Assembly (NCBI GenBank): GCA_023228125.1
Contig: JALOBT010000007.1
Span: forward strand, 1 to 64,000
Direction of reading: 5' to 3'
DNA length: 64,000 nucleotides
Source of the DNA: Candidatus Cloacimonadota bacterium
GTDB taxonomy: Bacteria > Cloacimonadota > Cloacimonadia > Cloacimonadales > Cloacimonadaceae
The position numbers and the translations under genes are program-made. Positions within the stretch are counted from its first letter, which is position 1. The number at the start of each line of letters is the position of its first letter. The notes under the pieces were generated by a model. That model did not search any database. It saw nothing but the letters and a program-made list of their open reading frames with translations, and was not told the DNA's origin. This document shows positions 35,944 through 44,261 of the stretch, one piece after another.

Positions 35944-38390
35944 TTTTCGTCCGCCTTCACACTGCGGAACTCCATGCGCGAGATATACTTGATCTGCATC
36001 ACGGTGAAGCCCATGAGCAGCAAAGACAGCATCCAGGCCATGGTGGTGGCCAGGCCGAAGTTCAGGTACAAATAGGCCTTTTCGAAGATCATGAGGTCTG
36101 CCACCCGCGTGGCTTCATTGGGCCCGCCAAAGGTCATGATCAGGATAAAATCGCTGGATTGTGCGGCCACAATGAAGGCTGAAATCAGTTGAATGATGAT
36201 CAGGGCTTTCAGGCTGGGAAAGACGATGTGGCGGATCTTACCCAAAAAGCCAGCGCCATCGATATCTGCAGCCTCATAAAGCTCATTGGGAATGCACTTT
36301 AACGCAGCCAGGTAGATCAAACTGCCCGGACCCATGCCCGCCCAGACCGCCGGCAAAACCACACAGAGCATGGCCAGCTTTTCATTCTGAATCCACATGC
36401 TCTTCGGCAGGCCAAAAGCCATCAGAATCTGATTCAGCGCGCCGGAATCTCCGGGATGGTAAAGCAGCTTCCACAAATAAATTACGATCACGCCACTGAT
36501 CACCGCCGGCAGATAAAACAGCACGCGATAGAGCATCTTGCCCCGCGATACTTCCTGAAGCAGGATAGCCAGGATGATGGGGCTGAAAAAGCCTAAACCG
36601 AGACTAAGTGCCATATAATAAAAGGTTCGTCCCACCGAAGCCCACCAGGAGGAATCGTAGAGCAATTCCGCCAGATTCGCCAGGCCCACAAAGGGACTGT
36701 GCCCCACCAGATGAAAATCCTGCACGGCCATCACGCTGCCGCTAATCAAGGGCACGTATTTCCACATAAAGATGCTGATTACAGCGGGTGCCAGCAGGAA
36801 AAGAGTCCAGGTGCGCGCACTGCCCGTCATCCGTTTGGGCACCTTGAGCTGCGGACTTAAGATCTTGAATACCCGCCATATACTGAAGGCAAAGACGAAG
36901 AGGATGAGTGCGGCAAAGACCGCGGCAATACGCTCGCGCTTGAGCTTTTCTTTTTGGCTGAGCACGCCGATCATTTCCTGATTCGTGCGATCCTGTGCGC
37001 TCTGCAGCACCTTCAAAATCTGCTGATGCCGCGCCTTGGGCTCCTGGGATAGCTTGCCCGCAAGCTCCATCCCCACAAGTTGTTCAAGGGGATAGGTCAT
37101 GTATTCATAGACCTTTTGGCAATTGTCCCCATAAGGCTCTGGCTTGCCTTCACGCATGGCTTTTTCGAAGGTTTCCAGCCAGCCCGCCGGCGCATATCTT
37201 AGATAATCTTCATAGCCGTAACGCTTCAGAAACACAGGGTTTTGCATGCGGCCATACCCGCTTTCCACCATCACCTTAAGGCGGATCTGCCGGGCCTCTT
37301 CACTATCATAAAACCGGATGTATTGCCAGGCCGCTTCACGCACAGCCTGCGCATCCCGCTTGCCCAGACCGCCGTTATTATAGGTTCCCGCGCCGGAAAA
37401 GATGCCCATCATGCGGCAATTGATTTCGCTGCCCCCGCGTCCGGAAGGCCCTGCCGGACTGGGCGCAAAACCGTATAGATTGGGATCGTACTTCCCGCCC
37501 ATATTCTGCTGCGAAAGGTAATCCATGCGCATGCCGATCTTGCCATCGCTCCACATCTGCCCCCAATCCCCATCCCGCATGGCGTTTCCACGCTGGGTGC
37601 GTCCCTCTTTATCTACCCACTTTTTCGTAGCCAGGCTGAGATAATAGTCCATGGCCAGTACTCCCGCTGCGCTGGCAAAACTGGCCTCCCAGCGGTCCAA
37701 AGCGGGATCGTAAACCACAGCATCCCCACCTGCCGCCCAGAGCAAAGGCAGCCAATCATAAGCCGCCTGAGTGCCGATGGCAAACATCGTGCCATAAACG
37801 CCCGCTTCAGGATCCGTAATACTCTGAGCATAATCCTTGAATTCTTCCCAATTCTGAGGGGGACGATTCGGGTCCAAACCCGCTTTGCGAAACATATCCT
37901 TGCGATACATCAGCACCCGCACCAGGGTCTCATAAGGCAAAGCCCAGACCTGCTCCTGGCTCTCCCCTTTGCGCCTGCGCTTAATCACCTGCCACACTGG
38001 CTTTTCCACCCTCAGATCCAGCAAAGCGGGGTCTTCACGCGCCAGGAATTCATCCAGCGGATACAAGAGGTTATTCTGGATATAAGTATCGCTCTGACGG
38101 AAGTTTACATAGATCACATCCGGTGCCACACCTCCGGCGATAGCCAAAAGCGGACCGGAATCCATTTCCATACCCTCGATCCTGATTCCAGAAAAGGCGC
38201 GCAGTTCAATATGCGGGTACTTTTCGCGGAAAGCCTGAACCACGGCGAGATTGGCCTTGGAATTGGCGTCCGTGTGCCGGGGATCTGGAAGTTCGAAGAC
38301 TTTCAGGATCACCGGTTCGGTCTGGGCAGCCAAGCCTAAGGCGCAAATCAGCAGCAGGATACATATTGCAGAGCGGCTAAAATAGTTCAT
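35940..38390 (-). CDS. Solute-binding protein fused to ABC sugar permease (MalF type)
   Basis: An 816-residue two-part protein. After a signal sequence (ICILLLICALGLAAQ) residues ~27-470 form an extracellular solute-binding protein, family 1 (FREKYPHIELRAFSG, APDVIYVNFRQSD, NWEEFKDYAQSITDP). A membrane helix near 487-503 leads into a MalF-type permease (~515-805) with FLLAPAVISIFMWKYVPLI and the EAA loop NELYEAADIDGAGFLGKIRH. In most systems these are separate proteins. The fusion tethers the binding domain to the channel, outside the inner membrane. It heads the glycan operon. No clear ribosome site precedes the ATG at 38390, and a promoter ends just before it. Confidence 0.92.
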   Translation of the reverse strand: MNYFSRSAICILLLICALGLAAQTEPVILKVFELPDPRHTDANSKANLAVVQAFREKYPHIELRAFSGIRIEGMEMDSGPLLAIAGGVAPDVIYVNFRQSDTYIQNNLLYPLDEFLAREDPALLDLRVEKPVWQVIKRRRKGESQEQVWALPYETLVRVLMYRKDMFRKAGLDPNRPPQNWEEFKDYAQSITDPEAGVYGTMFAIGTQAAYDWLPLLWAAGGDAVVYDPALDRWEASFASAAGVLAMDYYLSLATKKWVDKEGRTQRGNAMRDGDWGQMWSDGKIGMRMDYLSQQNMGGKYDPNLYGFAPSPAGPSGRGGSEINCRMMGIFSGAGTYNNGGLGKRDAQAVREAAWQYIRFYDSEEARQIRLKVMVESGYGRMQNPVFLKRYGYEDYLRYAPAGWLETFEKAMREGKPEPYGDNCQKVYEYMTYPLEQLVGMELAGKLSQEPKARHQQILKVLQSAQDRTNQEMIGVLSQKEKLKRERIAAVFAALILFVFAFSIWRVFKILSPQLKVPKRMTGSARTWTLFLLAPAVISIFMWKYVPLISGSVMAVQDFHLVGHSPFVGLANLAELLYDSSWWASVGRTFYYMALSLGLGFFSPIILAILLQEVSRGKMLYRVLFYLPAVISGVIVIYLWKLLYHPGDSGALNQILMAFGLPKSMWIQNEKLAMLCVVLPAVWAGMGPGSLIYLAALKCIPNELYEAADIDGAGFLGKIRHIVFPSLKALIIIQLISAFIVAAQSSDFILIMTFGGPNEATRVADLMIFEKAYLYLNFGLATTMAWMLSLLLMGFTVMQIKYISRMEFRSVKADEK

Positions 38391-38396
38391 GGATCA

Positions 38397-38425
38397 CATA
38401 GGGGAGATTTGGAATAATTTGTCAA
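38397..38425 (-). promoter_or_regulatory. Candidate promoter of the glycan operon
   Basis: Minus strand TTGACA (38425-38420), 17 bases, CCTATG (38402-38397, poor -10). The expected start of transcription would fall at about the A of the ATG at 38390, which fits the missing ribosome site. Confidence 0.35.
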
Positions 38426-38437
38426 GAGGGATTTGGC

Positions 38438-38961
38438 GTTTTGGGGTTTTAACGTTTTAGGGTTTTAACGTTTTAGCGTTTTAACGTTTTAGCGTTTAGC
38501 GGAGGAGTGCTGGATTCGATACGTCTCGTGTCGAACAAGGCTGGAGGCCTTGATAAGGGAGGAGGGGAAAAGAGGAGGAGGAGGGAGGGGGGGCTTGGGA
38601 CAAGGGGAGGGGGCTTGGGACAAGGGGAGTGGACTTGAAAAAGGGAGCACCTGCCGTGCTCTGCAGACGAGAGGTCTGCAATCCAGCAGCCTCCTTCGCA
38701 TCCATTAGTGATTTTGCTCTTTACCCGTGTAAATCCGTTTGATCCGCACAATCCGTGTGACGATTCTTTTGCCCGCTGCACGCACCAGCTGAAGCTGATT
38801 GGGCGGCCGGATAAATACAGCGTTACGGTATTCAGGCCAGCCGGATGCATTGATCAGACTGGCCTGAAAGCTATTATCTACTATTCACTTTTAACTTTTA
38901 ACGTTTAACTCATAACTTGTAACTTGTAACTCGTAACTCGTAACTTGTAACTCCCAACTCC
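38438..38961. repeat. Repeat-filled gap upstream of the glycan operon
   Basis: No gene. In order: GTTTTARCG array (38438-38498); GGATTCGATACGTCTCGTGTC unit (~38511, a family also at 53700, 53832, 54091); a G-rich purine tract with two 19-base units GGGCTTGGGACAAGGGGAG (~38588-38632); CTGCAGACGAGAGGTCTGC (~38661); the ~105-base unit shared with 20967 (38727-38831); an inverted repeat TTCAGGCCAG/CTGGCCTGAA (38831-38868); and AACTTGT heptamers (~38910-38952), the reverse of the array at 53734. Confidence 0.75.
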
Positions 38962-39960
38962 CTACAATTCACTCATATACTTCAGCAGATCCGTCACGCG
39001 GCAGGAATAGCCCCACTCGTTGTCATACCAGCTCAGGACTTTCGCCATATTGCCTTTCACGTAGGTAGATCCGCTATCAAAGATGGAAGAGTGCGGATTG
39101 CCCACGATATCGATGGACACGATGGGTTCATCGGAATACATCAGGAAGCCTTTGAGATGGCTATTTGCAGCTTCTTTCATGGCCTCATTGATCTCTTCTT
39201 TATTGGCTTCACGGTTCAGAGTGACAACGAGGTCCACCAACGAGCCATCTGGGGTGGGTACGCGCACTGCCAGGCCGTCCAGGACTCCATTGAGTTCAGG
39301 GATTACCAGGCCGATGGCTTTTGCAGCACCGGTGGTGGTGGGGATCATGCTCATAGCCGCAGCTCTGGCCCGGCGCAGGTCTCTGTGAGGCAGATCCAGG
39401 ATGTTCTGATCGTTAGTATAAGAGTGGATGGTGGTCATCAGTCCGCCCACAATCCCGAATTTATCGTGCAAGACCTTGCATACGGGAGCCAGGCAGTTTG
39501 TGGTGCAGGAGGCATTGGAGACGATGAGGTCGGTAGCCTTGAGTTGAAGGTGGTTTACGCCCATCACGATGGTGGCATCCACTTCATCTTTGGCTGGTGC
39601 GGTGAGGATCACCTTTTGGGCTCCGGCTATCAGGTGTTTGCTGGCTTTTTCTTTGGTATTGAAGAATCCGGTGGCTTCCACCACATACTGCACTCCCAAA
39701 TCCTTCCAGGGCAGGGTCTGAGGGTCTTTTTGCGAGAATATCTTGATGTTTTTGCCATTGATGGTGATGTGCCCTTCACCGTAGGAGACTTCACCGTCGA
39801 ATATCTTATGAACGCTATCGTATTTAAAGAGATAGGCCAAAGTCTTGGCATCGGTGAGATCGTTCACCGCCACTACTTCTATATCGGGATGATACTTCAG
39901 AAAAGCCCGAAGTACGAGACGGCCGATCCGGCCAAAACCATTGATTGCTACTTTTGTCAT
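38962..39960 (-). CDS. gap: Glyceraldehyde-3-phosphate dehydrogenase
   Basis: The 332-residue enzyme oxidises and phosphorylates glyceraldehyde 3-phosphate with NAD+. The Rossmann start VAINGFGRIGRLVLRA and the catalytic Cys152 in SNASCTTNCLAPV are present, as is WYDNEWGYSCRV near the end. ATG at 39960 has AGGAAG 5 bases upstream. It follows aldolase by 24 bases on the same strand, so the two glycolytic/gluconeogenic steps are co-transcribed from the promoter at 41003-41031. Confidence 0.98.
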   Translation of the reverse strand: MTKVAINGFGRIGRLVLRAFLKYHPDIEVVAVNDLTDAKTLAYLFKYDSVHKIFDGEVSYGEGHITINGKNIKIFSQKDPQTLPWKDLGVQYVVEATGFFNTKEKASKHLIAGAQKVILTAPAKDEVDATIVMGVNHLQLKATDLIVSNASCTTNCLAPVCKVLHDKFGIVGGLMTTIHSYTNDQNILDLPHRDLRRARAAAMSMIPTTTGAAKAIGLVIPELNGVLDGLAVRVPTPDGSLVDLVVTLNREANKEEINEAMKEAANSHLKGFLMYSDEPIVSIDIVGNPHSSIFDSGSTYVKGNMAKVLSWYDNEWGYSCRVTDLLKYMSEL

Positions 39961-39984
39961 AAATACTTCCTTTTTAACTTGGGG

Positions 39985-40959
39985 TTATAGTAAGATACTG
40001 TTCTTGGCACTGCCCGAAACGAGGCAAAACTCTTCAACAGCCTTTTGCATTCTTTTTTCCCCTTTGATCAACCATTTGCGGGGGTCAAATTTGCTCTTGT
40101 TGGGGATATAATCCTTGTGGTCCATCTCCGGTGGGCAAACTATGGCATACTTTTCTTTTTCCCAATAGGCTTGAATTTCTTCGGCCATATCCATTTGATA
40201 ATGGGTGTCTTTGTTGATCTTAACCACCCCGTTTTTGATGGATTTGCGCAGTTGCTCGTCTGTGAGCCCGGAAGCTCCGTGCAGCACCAGTCCGCGCTCC
40301 ACATTGTTCTTGATCAGCAGTTCGTCGATTTCCTTGATCAGATCCAGGCGCAAGACGATGTTCTCACCTTTGGAAACCCCGTGATTGGTGCCCACGGAGG
40401 CGGCAAAGAGATCCACATTGGTCTTTTTCACAAATTCCAGCGCTTCCTGGGGACGGGTGTAAAGCTCAGTCTCGGAGACGATTTCATCTTCCGTGCCTTT
40501 GATATGGCCGATTTCGCCTTCCACCAGAATGCCGTATTTGTGCGCCACGGCCACCACTTCTTTGGTGACGCGGATGTTTTCGGCCAGCTCTTCTGCGGAG
40601 GCATCGATCATTACCGAGGTAACGAGATTGTTCTCCAGACAGAACACGATAAAATCAAAGTAATTAGGGGTGGCGTGATCGATATGCAGACCGATCCCGC
40701 TCTTGGGGAATTGGGCGGCAAAGGTCTTGATCATGGTGGAGATCAGCCGCGCCCCCACCTGCATATCTTTAGATTCTCCGGCTGCAAATTTGACGGCACC
40801 AGAGCTCATCTGCATCAGACCATCCGAGCCTGCACTATTGTAACCTTGGATGATCGCCCTGATCTGAGTATCAAATACGACGTTTGATGCGATGATGCCA
40901 AAGCGATTTTTCTTCGCCTTGTGAAATACTTCCATTAGCTGTGTTCCAGTTAAAAACAT
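39985..40959 (-). CDS. fba: Class II fructose-bisphosphate aldolase
   Basis: A 324-residue zinc-dependent aldolase splitting fructose 1,6-bisphosphate into two triose phosphates. Visible marks: the metal-site GLHIDHATPNY (~85-95), GEIGHIKGTEDE, SVGTNHGVSKGE and LVLHGASGLTDEQL; the last is the phosphate-binding segment. The ATG at 40959 has AAGGAGG 7 bases upstream; the frame is open for ten more codons but lacks a ribosome site. A tagatose- or sulfo-sugar aldolase of the same family cannot be excluded, but pairing with gap favours glycolysis. Confidence 0.93.
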   Translation of the reverse strand: MFLTGTQLMEVFHKAKKNRFGIIASNVVFDTQIRAIIQGYNSAGSDGLMQMSSGAVKFAAGESKDMQVGARLISTMIKTFAAQFPKSGIGLHIDHATPNYFDFIVFCLENNLVTSVMIDASAEELAENIRVTKEVVAVAHKYGILVEGEIGHIKGTEDEIVSETELYTRPQEALEFVKKTNVDLFAASVGTNHGVSKGENIVLRLDLIKEIDELLIKNNVERGLVLHGASGLTDEQLRKSIKNGVVKINKDTHYQMDMAEEIQAYWEKEKYAIVCPPEMDHKDYIPNKSKFDPRKWLIKGEKRMQKAVEEFCLVSGSAKNSILL

Positions 40960-41002
40960 GATAATTCCTCCTTGTATATTTTGGATCATATTCTATAATT
41001 CA

Positions 41003-41031
41003 TTTTATTGAAAGGGCAGTTTATCAGTCAA
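41003..41031 (-). promoter_or_regulatory. Promoter of fba-gap
   Basis: Minus strand TTGACT (41031-41026), 17 bases, ATAAAA (41008-41003), about 45 bases before the fba ATG. Confidence 0.55.
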
Positions 41032-42175
41032 GAGATATATTAAGCATTTATCAGAAATAGAGTAGAAAAATCGCTACAAAACCGCTGAAGGCCTTTGCAG
41101 ACAGCAAAGAATGTCCATTAATAAATCGTCAAGAGAGGCCGTGGTTTATTTGGGTGATATGCTTTGGTTTGCCGCACGCACAAGCTGAAGCTGATTGAGA
41201 GCTTTCAGGCTATCTTCCCCCTTTGATGTAGTAGAGATAGCAGAAAAAATTCTCTTATCCCTATGTCATTTGTAGCATAAGCAAGGCGGAAGGGCACTGC
41301 AATTCACGGGATGAGAAGGCTGAAGAAAAAATCAAAATCAGCTTCGACAATTGTTTTTCGAGCTTATATTCTTAGTTTCTGATCCGTGTTGATCCGTTAA
41401 ATCCGCCCCATCCCTGTGACTATTCAATAAACTACAGCACCAAGTACTGCCCCCATAAAATTGGGGGGAGGCCTGGAAGGTTTTACAGGCATTCCCTTAG
41501 AATATCTATATATCATATTTATAATACCCATGAAGATAACCTCTTAGCTCTCATCCATGTCTATTTATTCCTTTTTTTGAATTTGCGCATAAAGGCTCAT
41601 AATTTCGGTTCAATACTCGATTCAATACCTTATCAAAACGAGTCCTGTAGGGACGATATTTTCACATGAAAGCTGTGAGTCTTGAAGTTCAAAGTGCCTA
41701 AGATAACTATCAATTTACCATAAGCTTAGCGGCACTTTGGACTTCAAGCGGCAGTGGGAAACCTTGCCGACGGATGTTGAAGTCCATTCCGGCCTGTTAT
41801 TAACGCTAACACTGAAATAATCGAAGCCGGATTGAACTCCAACGCCTTTCGTGGCCTGTCGTAAAAAACAGTTTTATCCATAGCTTCTTGCCTGTCCAGG
41901 ACAGTCTATCACGCCTTCATCTAGCCTTAATCAAGCGTTAACAATTAACGCTTGATTAAGGCTAGATAAAGATGTGATCGACGCTCTGGAAAGAGGGAGA
42001 AAGGATCAAATACATATAGGATTTGCTCTCTAACACTATCTTAACACTATCTAACGCCAACGAAAAACGAGTCCTGTAGGGACGAAATTTCAGATAAGAA
42101 GCCAAGACCAGGTCATAATCAGGCTTTGATAAAAAATGGGGGAAAAAATGGGGGAATGCCTGGAAGGTTTTATGC
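41032..42175. other. Gene-free gap with repeats
   Basis: No supported gene. It holds two copies of CGAGTCCTGTAGGGACGA with ATTTCA (41640 and 42067; same hairpin family as 24972-25163), two copies of GCCTGGAAGGTTTTA after a G run (~41470 and 42160), fragments of the 105-base dispersed repeat (~41165, ~41385) and the palindrome at 41904-41982. A 90-codon minus-strand frame at 41962-42234 crosses the palindrome and is not credible. Confidence 0.6.
41904..41982. repeat. Near-perfect 79-base palindrome
   Basis: Arms 41904-41941 and 41945-41982 pair at 34 of 38 positions around CAA. The inner 23 bp (TAGCCTTAATCAAGCGTTAA core) are perfect. No T run follows on either strand and neither neighbour ends here, so it is not a normal terminator. 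Confidence 0.85.
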
Positions 42176-42203
42176 TTGACAGCCTGAGACATATATTTAT
42201 CCT
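42176..42203 (+). promoter_or_regulatory. Candidate promoter for the 42253-44114 gene pair
   Basis: TTGACA (42176-42181), 16 bases, TATCCT (42198-42203), 50 bases before the ATG. Confidence 0.5.
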
Positions 42204-42252
42204 GCCTACAGTGATAAAATATTATCTCAATCAATCAAAGGAGTAATCAAGA

Positions 42253-43320
42253 ATGAACCCACAAAGTTTCGGCCCCATTGCTCTTAAGCTGTTACTGCTC
42301 CTCGTGATAGGAATGCTGCTCTGCTCCTGCAATGCGCATCAGCAGGAGCGCGAATTTCAGAATTATCTGTGCGAATGCGATGCCGATGGCGGCAATTTCA
42401 AGCTTCTGTGCCGGAATAACTACAGCAGCTCTATGTCCGGATTCTTCCAGCTCTATCTGCACTCCTATCCCTTCAGAATAGAACACGGCAAGGGCGATGA
42501 TTTATTTGCCTTTCGTGATGACGGGATTTATCTGTACAATCATCAAAACCAGAGCTGGCAGGATTATCTGAGGGGAATGGATTTTAAATACAGGGCAACG
42601 AACTATTTTCACTCTCCTGCGCAGGCTTATGAATACTATTTTAAGGCAGACACCAAACTGTTTAAAACATTGCAGGATGGCTCTCAAGAACAGCAGCTTT
42701 ACCGGAATGTAAGAAGCTGTGTGGGCATTCCCCATCAGCCGCAATTCTGCATCCTGGACAATAGCGGATCATTGAGAGTGGAAAATTCTGGCATCATTCA
42801 GCCCACCGCCATACTGCCTCCCACCACTACGCAGGCTTACTACTTCGCTGAGCTAAAAAAGATAGTATATCTGTCCCTTGATAGCTTTTTCCGTTGCGAT
42901 TCAGACGGCAGCAATATAGAGCTGCTCTACGCCGCCAGTCCCTCTGTAAACAGCCAGCGCAGCTTCTACCCCATCAATGAGGCGGGAGTATTTGTTACGA
43001 ACAATATCTTTGGCTATATAGACAAATTGCTTTTGATCGATGCCACGGATGGCAGCGTGCAGGATATTGGCAAAATCAGATTCAGCCAGAGCCCGGATAA
43101 GCAATATCTCCCTTTCCAGATCAGTAGAGCGCACAATGGCAGCAAGCTGCTTTTCTTCGATTCCACTGCGCTGTATTTTTATGATCTGACCAGTATGCAA
43201 ACGGAGCCTGTATTGATCAGTTCGCAGGAGAACTATCACCTGAGAAACATCACCAGTGCCAGCATCAGTTCGGACGGCTCGAAGATCAATTTCTTCTGTG
43301 AAGTGTATAGGTACAAATAG
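42253..43320 (+). CDS. Lipoprotein with beta-propeller-like repeats
   Basis: A 355-residue lipoprotein: signal segment with lipobox LLCSC (Cys near 26). The mature part resembles TolB-like or WD-type propeller strands, with ECDADGGNFKLLCRNN and RCDSDGSNIELLYAAS (the C-D-x-D-G-x-N-x-x-L pattern of TolB-type blades), and SASISSDGSKINFFCEV at the end. AAGGAG lies 9 bases before the ATG. It is followed 11 bases later by a membrane-barrel-like gene, suggesting a joint envelope role. I do not recognise a specific family. Confidence 0.75.
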   Translation: MNPQSFGPIALKLLLLLVIGMLLCSCNAHQQEREFQNYLCECDADGGNFKLLCRNNYSSSMSGFFQLYLHSYPFRIEHGKGDDLFAFRDDGIYLYNHQNQSWQDYLRGMDFKYRATNYFHSPAQAYEYYFKADTKLFKTLQDGSQEQQLYRNVRSCVGIPHQPQFCILDNSGSLRVENSGIIQPTAILPPTTTQAYYFAELKKIVYLSLDSFFRCDSDGSNIELLYAASPSVNSQRSFYPINEAGVFVTNNIFGYIDKLLLIDATDGSVQDIGKIRFSQSPDKQYLPFQISRAHNGSKLLFFDSTALYFYDLTSMQTEPVLISSQENYHLRNITSASISSDGSKINFFCEVYRYK

Positions 43321-43331
43321 GAGTGTGTGAA

Positions 43332-44114
43332 ATGAAAGTACTGATTTGCTGTGTGATCCTGATTATCTGTCTGCCCTTGGCGGCAGGAACCTTCCTCCCG
43401 CTTTCCAGTTTTGAAGATGCCCGCATTACGGATTTTGAATTCTCCTTGAAATGGGCCACGCTGCTGAATTTGGGAAGCTGTGTTTATGAAGAAGACCTTT
43501 GGTACAACTGCGGTATCAATGAAGCGGCCTTTGTTGCGCCTCAGATTCAGCTTCAAAAAGCTCTGACTGAAGATATGCAAATGGGCCTTGAGGCCTTCAC
43601 TATTGGCGATTTGCCGAACCAGGCTTTCTATGTAAAGCTGAATCTGAAACGTTTGCTGGAACAAAATGAGAATGCGGTCTTTTCGCTAAACCCTTCCGCA
43701 GGCTATTCCCGAAACCGTTTTAGCCCCTGGGAACTAAGGCTGAAACCATATTTAGACCAAAAACCAGGAAGCCAGCAGGATTCTCAGGCCTTTTTTGCGC
43801 AATTACCCCTGCTGGTCTATCTGAAAAAACCCGGGATCAATTGCTGTGTAAAGCTCGGCTATTCACGTTTTGAGGCCAAAGCCCGCTACCTGGTGACAGA
43901 ACACGATGCTGAGCCCGCTATGCAGGATTTTAGCTACGGTCCCCATGACCTTGTCAACGCCGGAATCTCGGTAAACCTCCCGATCAAAATTGGCTGGCTT
44001 AGGATTCGCCCGGAGCTGGGATATGAGGTCTTCAGCCTCGTCCAGCATGAGGATATGTTCAGCGGGAGCGTGACCGGCGGCCTGGCCTTTTCCTTTGTTT
44101 GGCCACAGCAATAA
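43332..44114 (+). CDS. Putative outer-membrane beta-barrel protein
   Basis: A 260-residue exported protein with a signal peptide (KVLICCVILIICLPLAAG) and alternating amphipathic strands to the C-terminus, which ends SGSVTGGLAFSFVWPQQ. This is the look of a small outer-membrane barrel or barrel-associated protein; the last residue is not the usual aromatic. The ATG at 43332 has AGGAG 7 bases upstream; a GTG three codons earlier overlaps that site. It is the second gene of a pair with the lipoprotein at 42253. No family recognised. Confidence 0.65.
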   Translation: MKVLICCVILIICLPLAAGTFLPLSSFEDARITDFEFSLKWATLLNLGSCVYEEDLWYNCGINEAAFVAPQIQLQKALTEDMQMGLEAFTIGDLPNQAFYVKLNLKRLLEQNENAVFSLNPSAGYSRNRFSPWELRLKPYLDQKPGSQQDSQAFFAQLPLLVYLKKPGINCCVKLGYSRFEAKARYLVTEHDAEPAMQDFSYGPHDLVNAGISVNLPIKIGWLRIRPELGYEVFSLVQHEDMFSGSVTGGLAFSFVWPQQ

Positions 44115-44192
44115 TTTGCAGATTTGATGCAATAAACCTGCCTCCCTGCGACTGAAGGGGAAAAGATTTGCACGATTAATATCAACATTCAC

Positions 44193-44221
44193 TTGACAAA
44201 AAAGGTAAAGGATAAATATAG
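44193..44221 (+). promoter_or_regulatory. Candidate promoter for the sensor kinase gene
   Basis: TTGACA (44193-44198) followed by an AT-rich -10 region around 44213-44221 (TAAATATAG), about 45 bases before the ATG at 44262. Confidence 0.5.
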
Positions 44222-44261
44222 GACTGTATAGGATATTATCCATAAATTCCAAGGGGGAACC

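Noticed and set aside
41962..42234. 90-codon minus-strand frame
   Set aside because: It begins or ends inside a palindrome and crosses repeat units and the promoter at 42176; composition is not protein-like.
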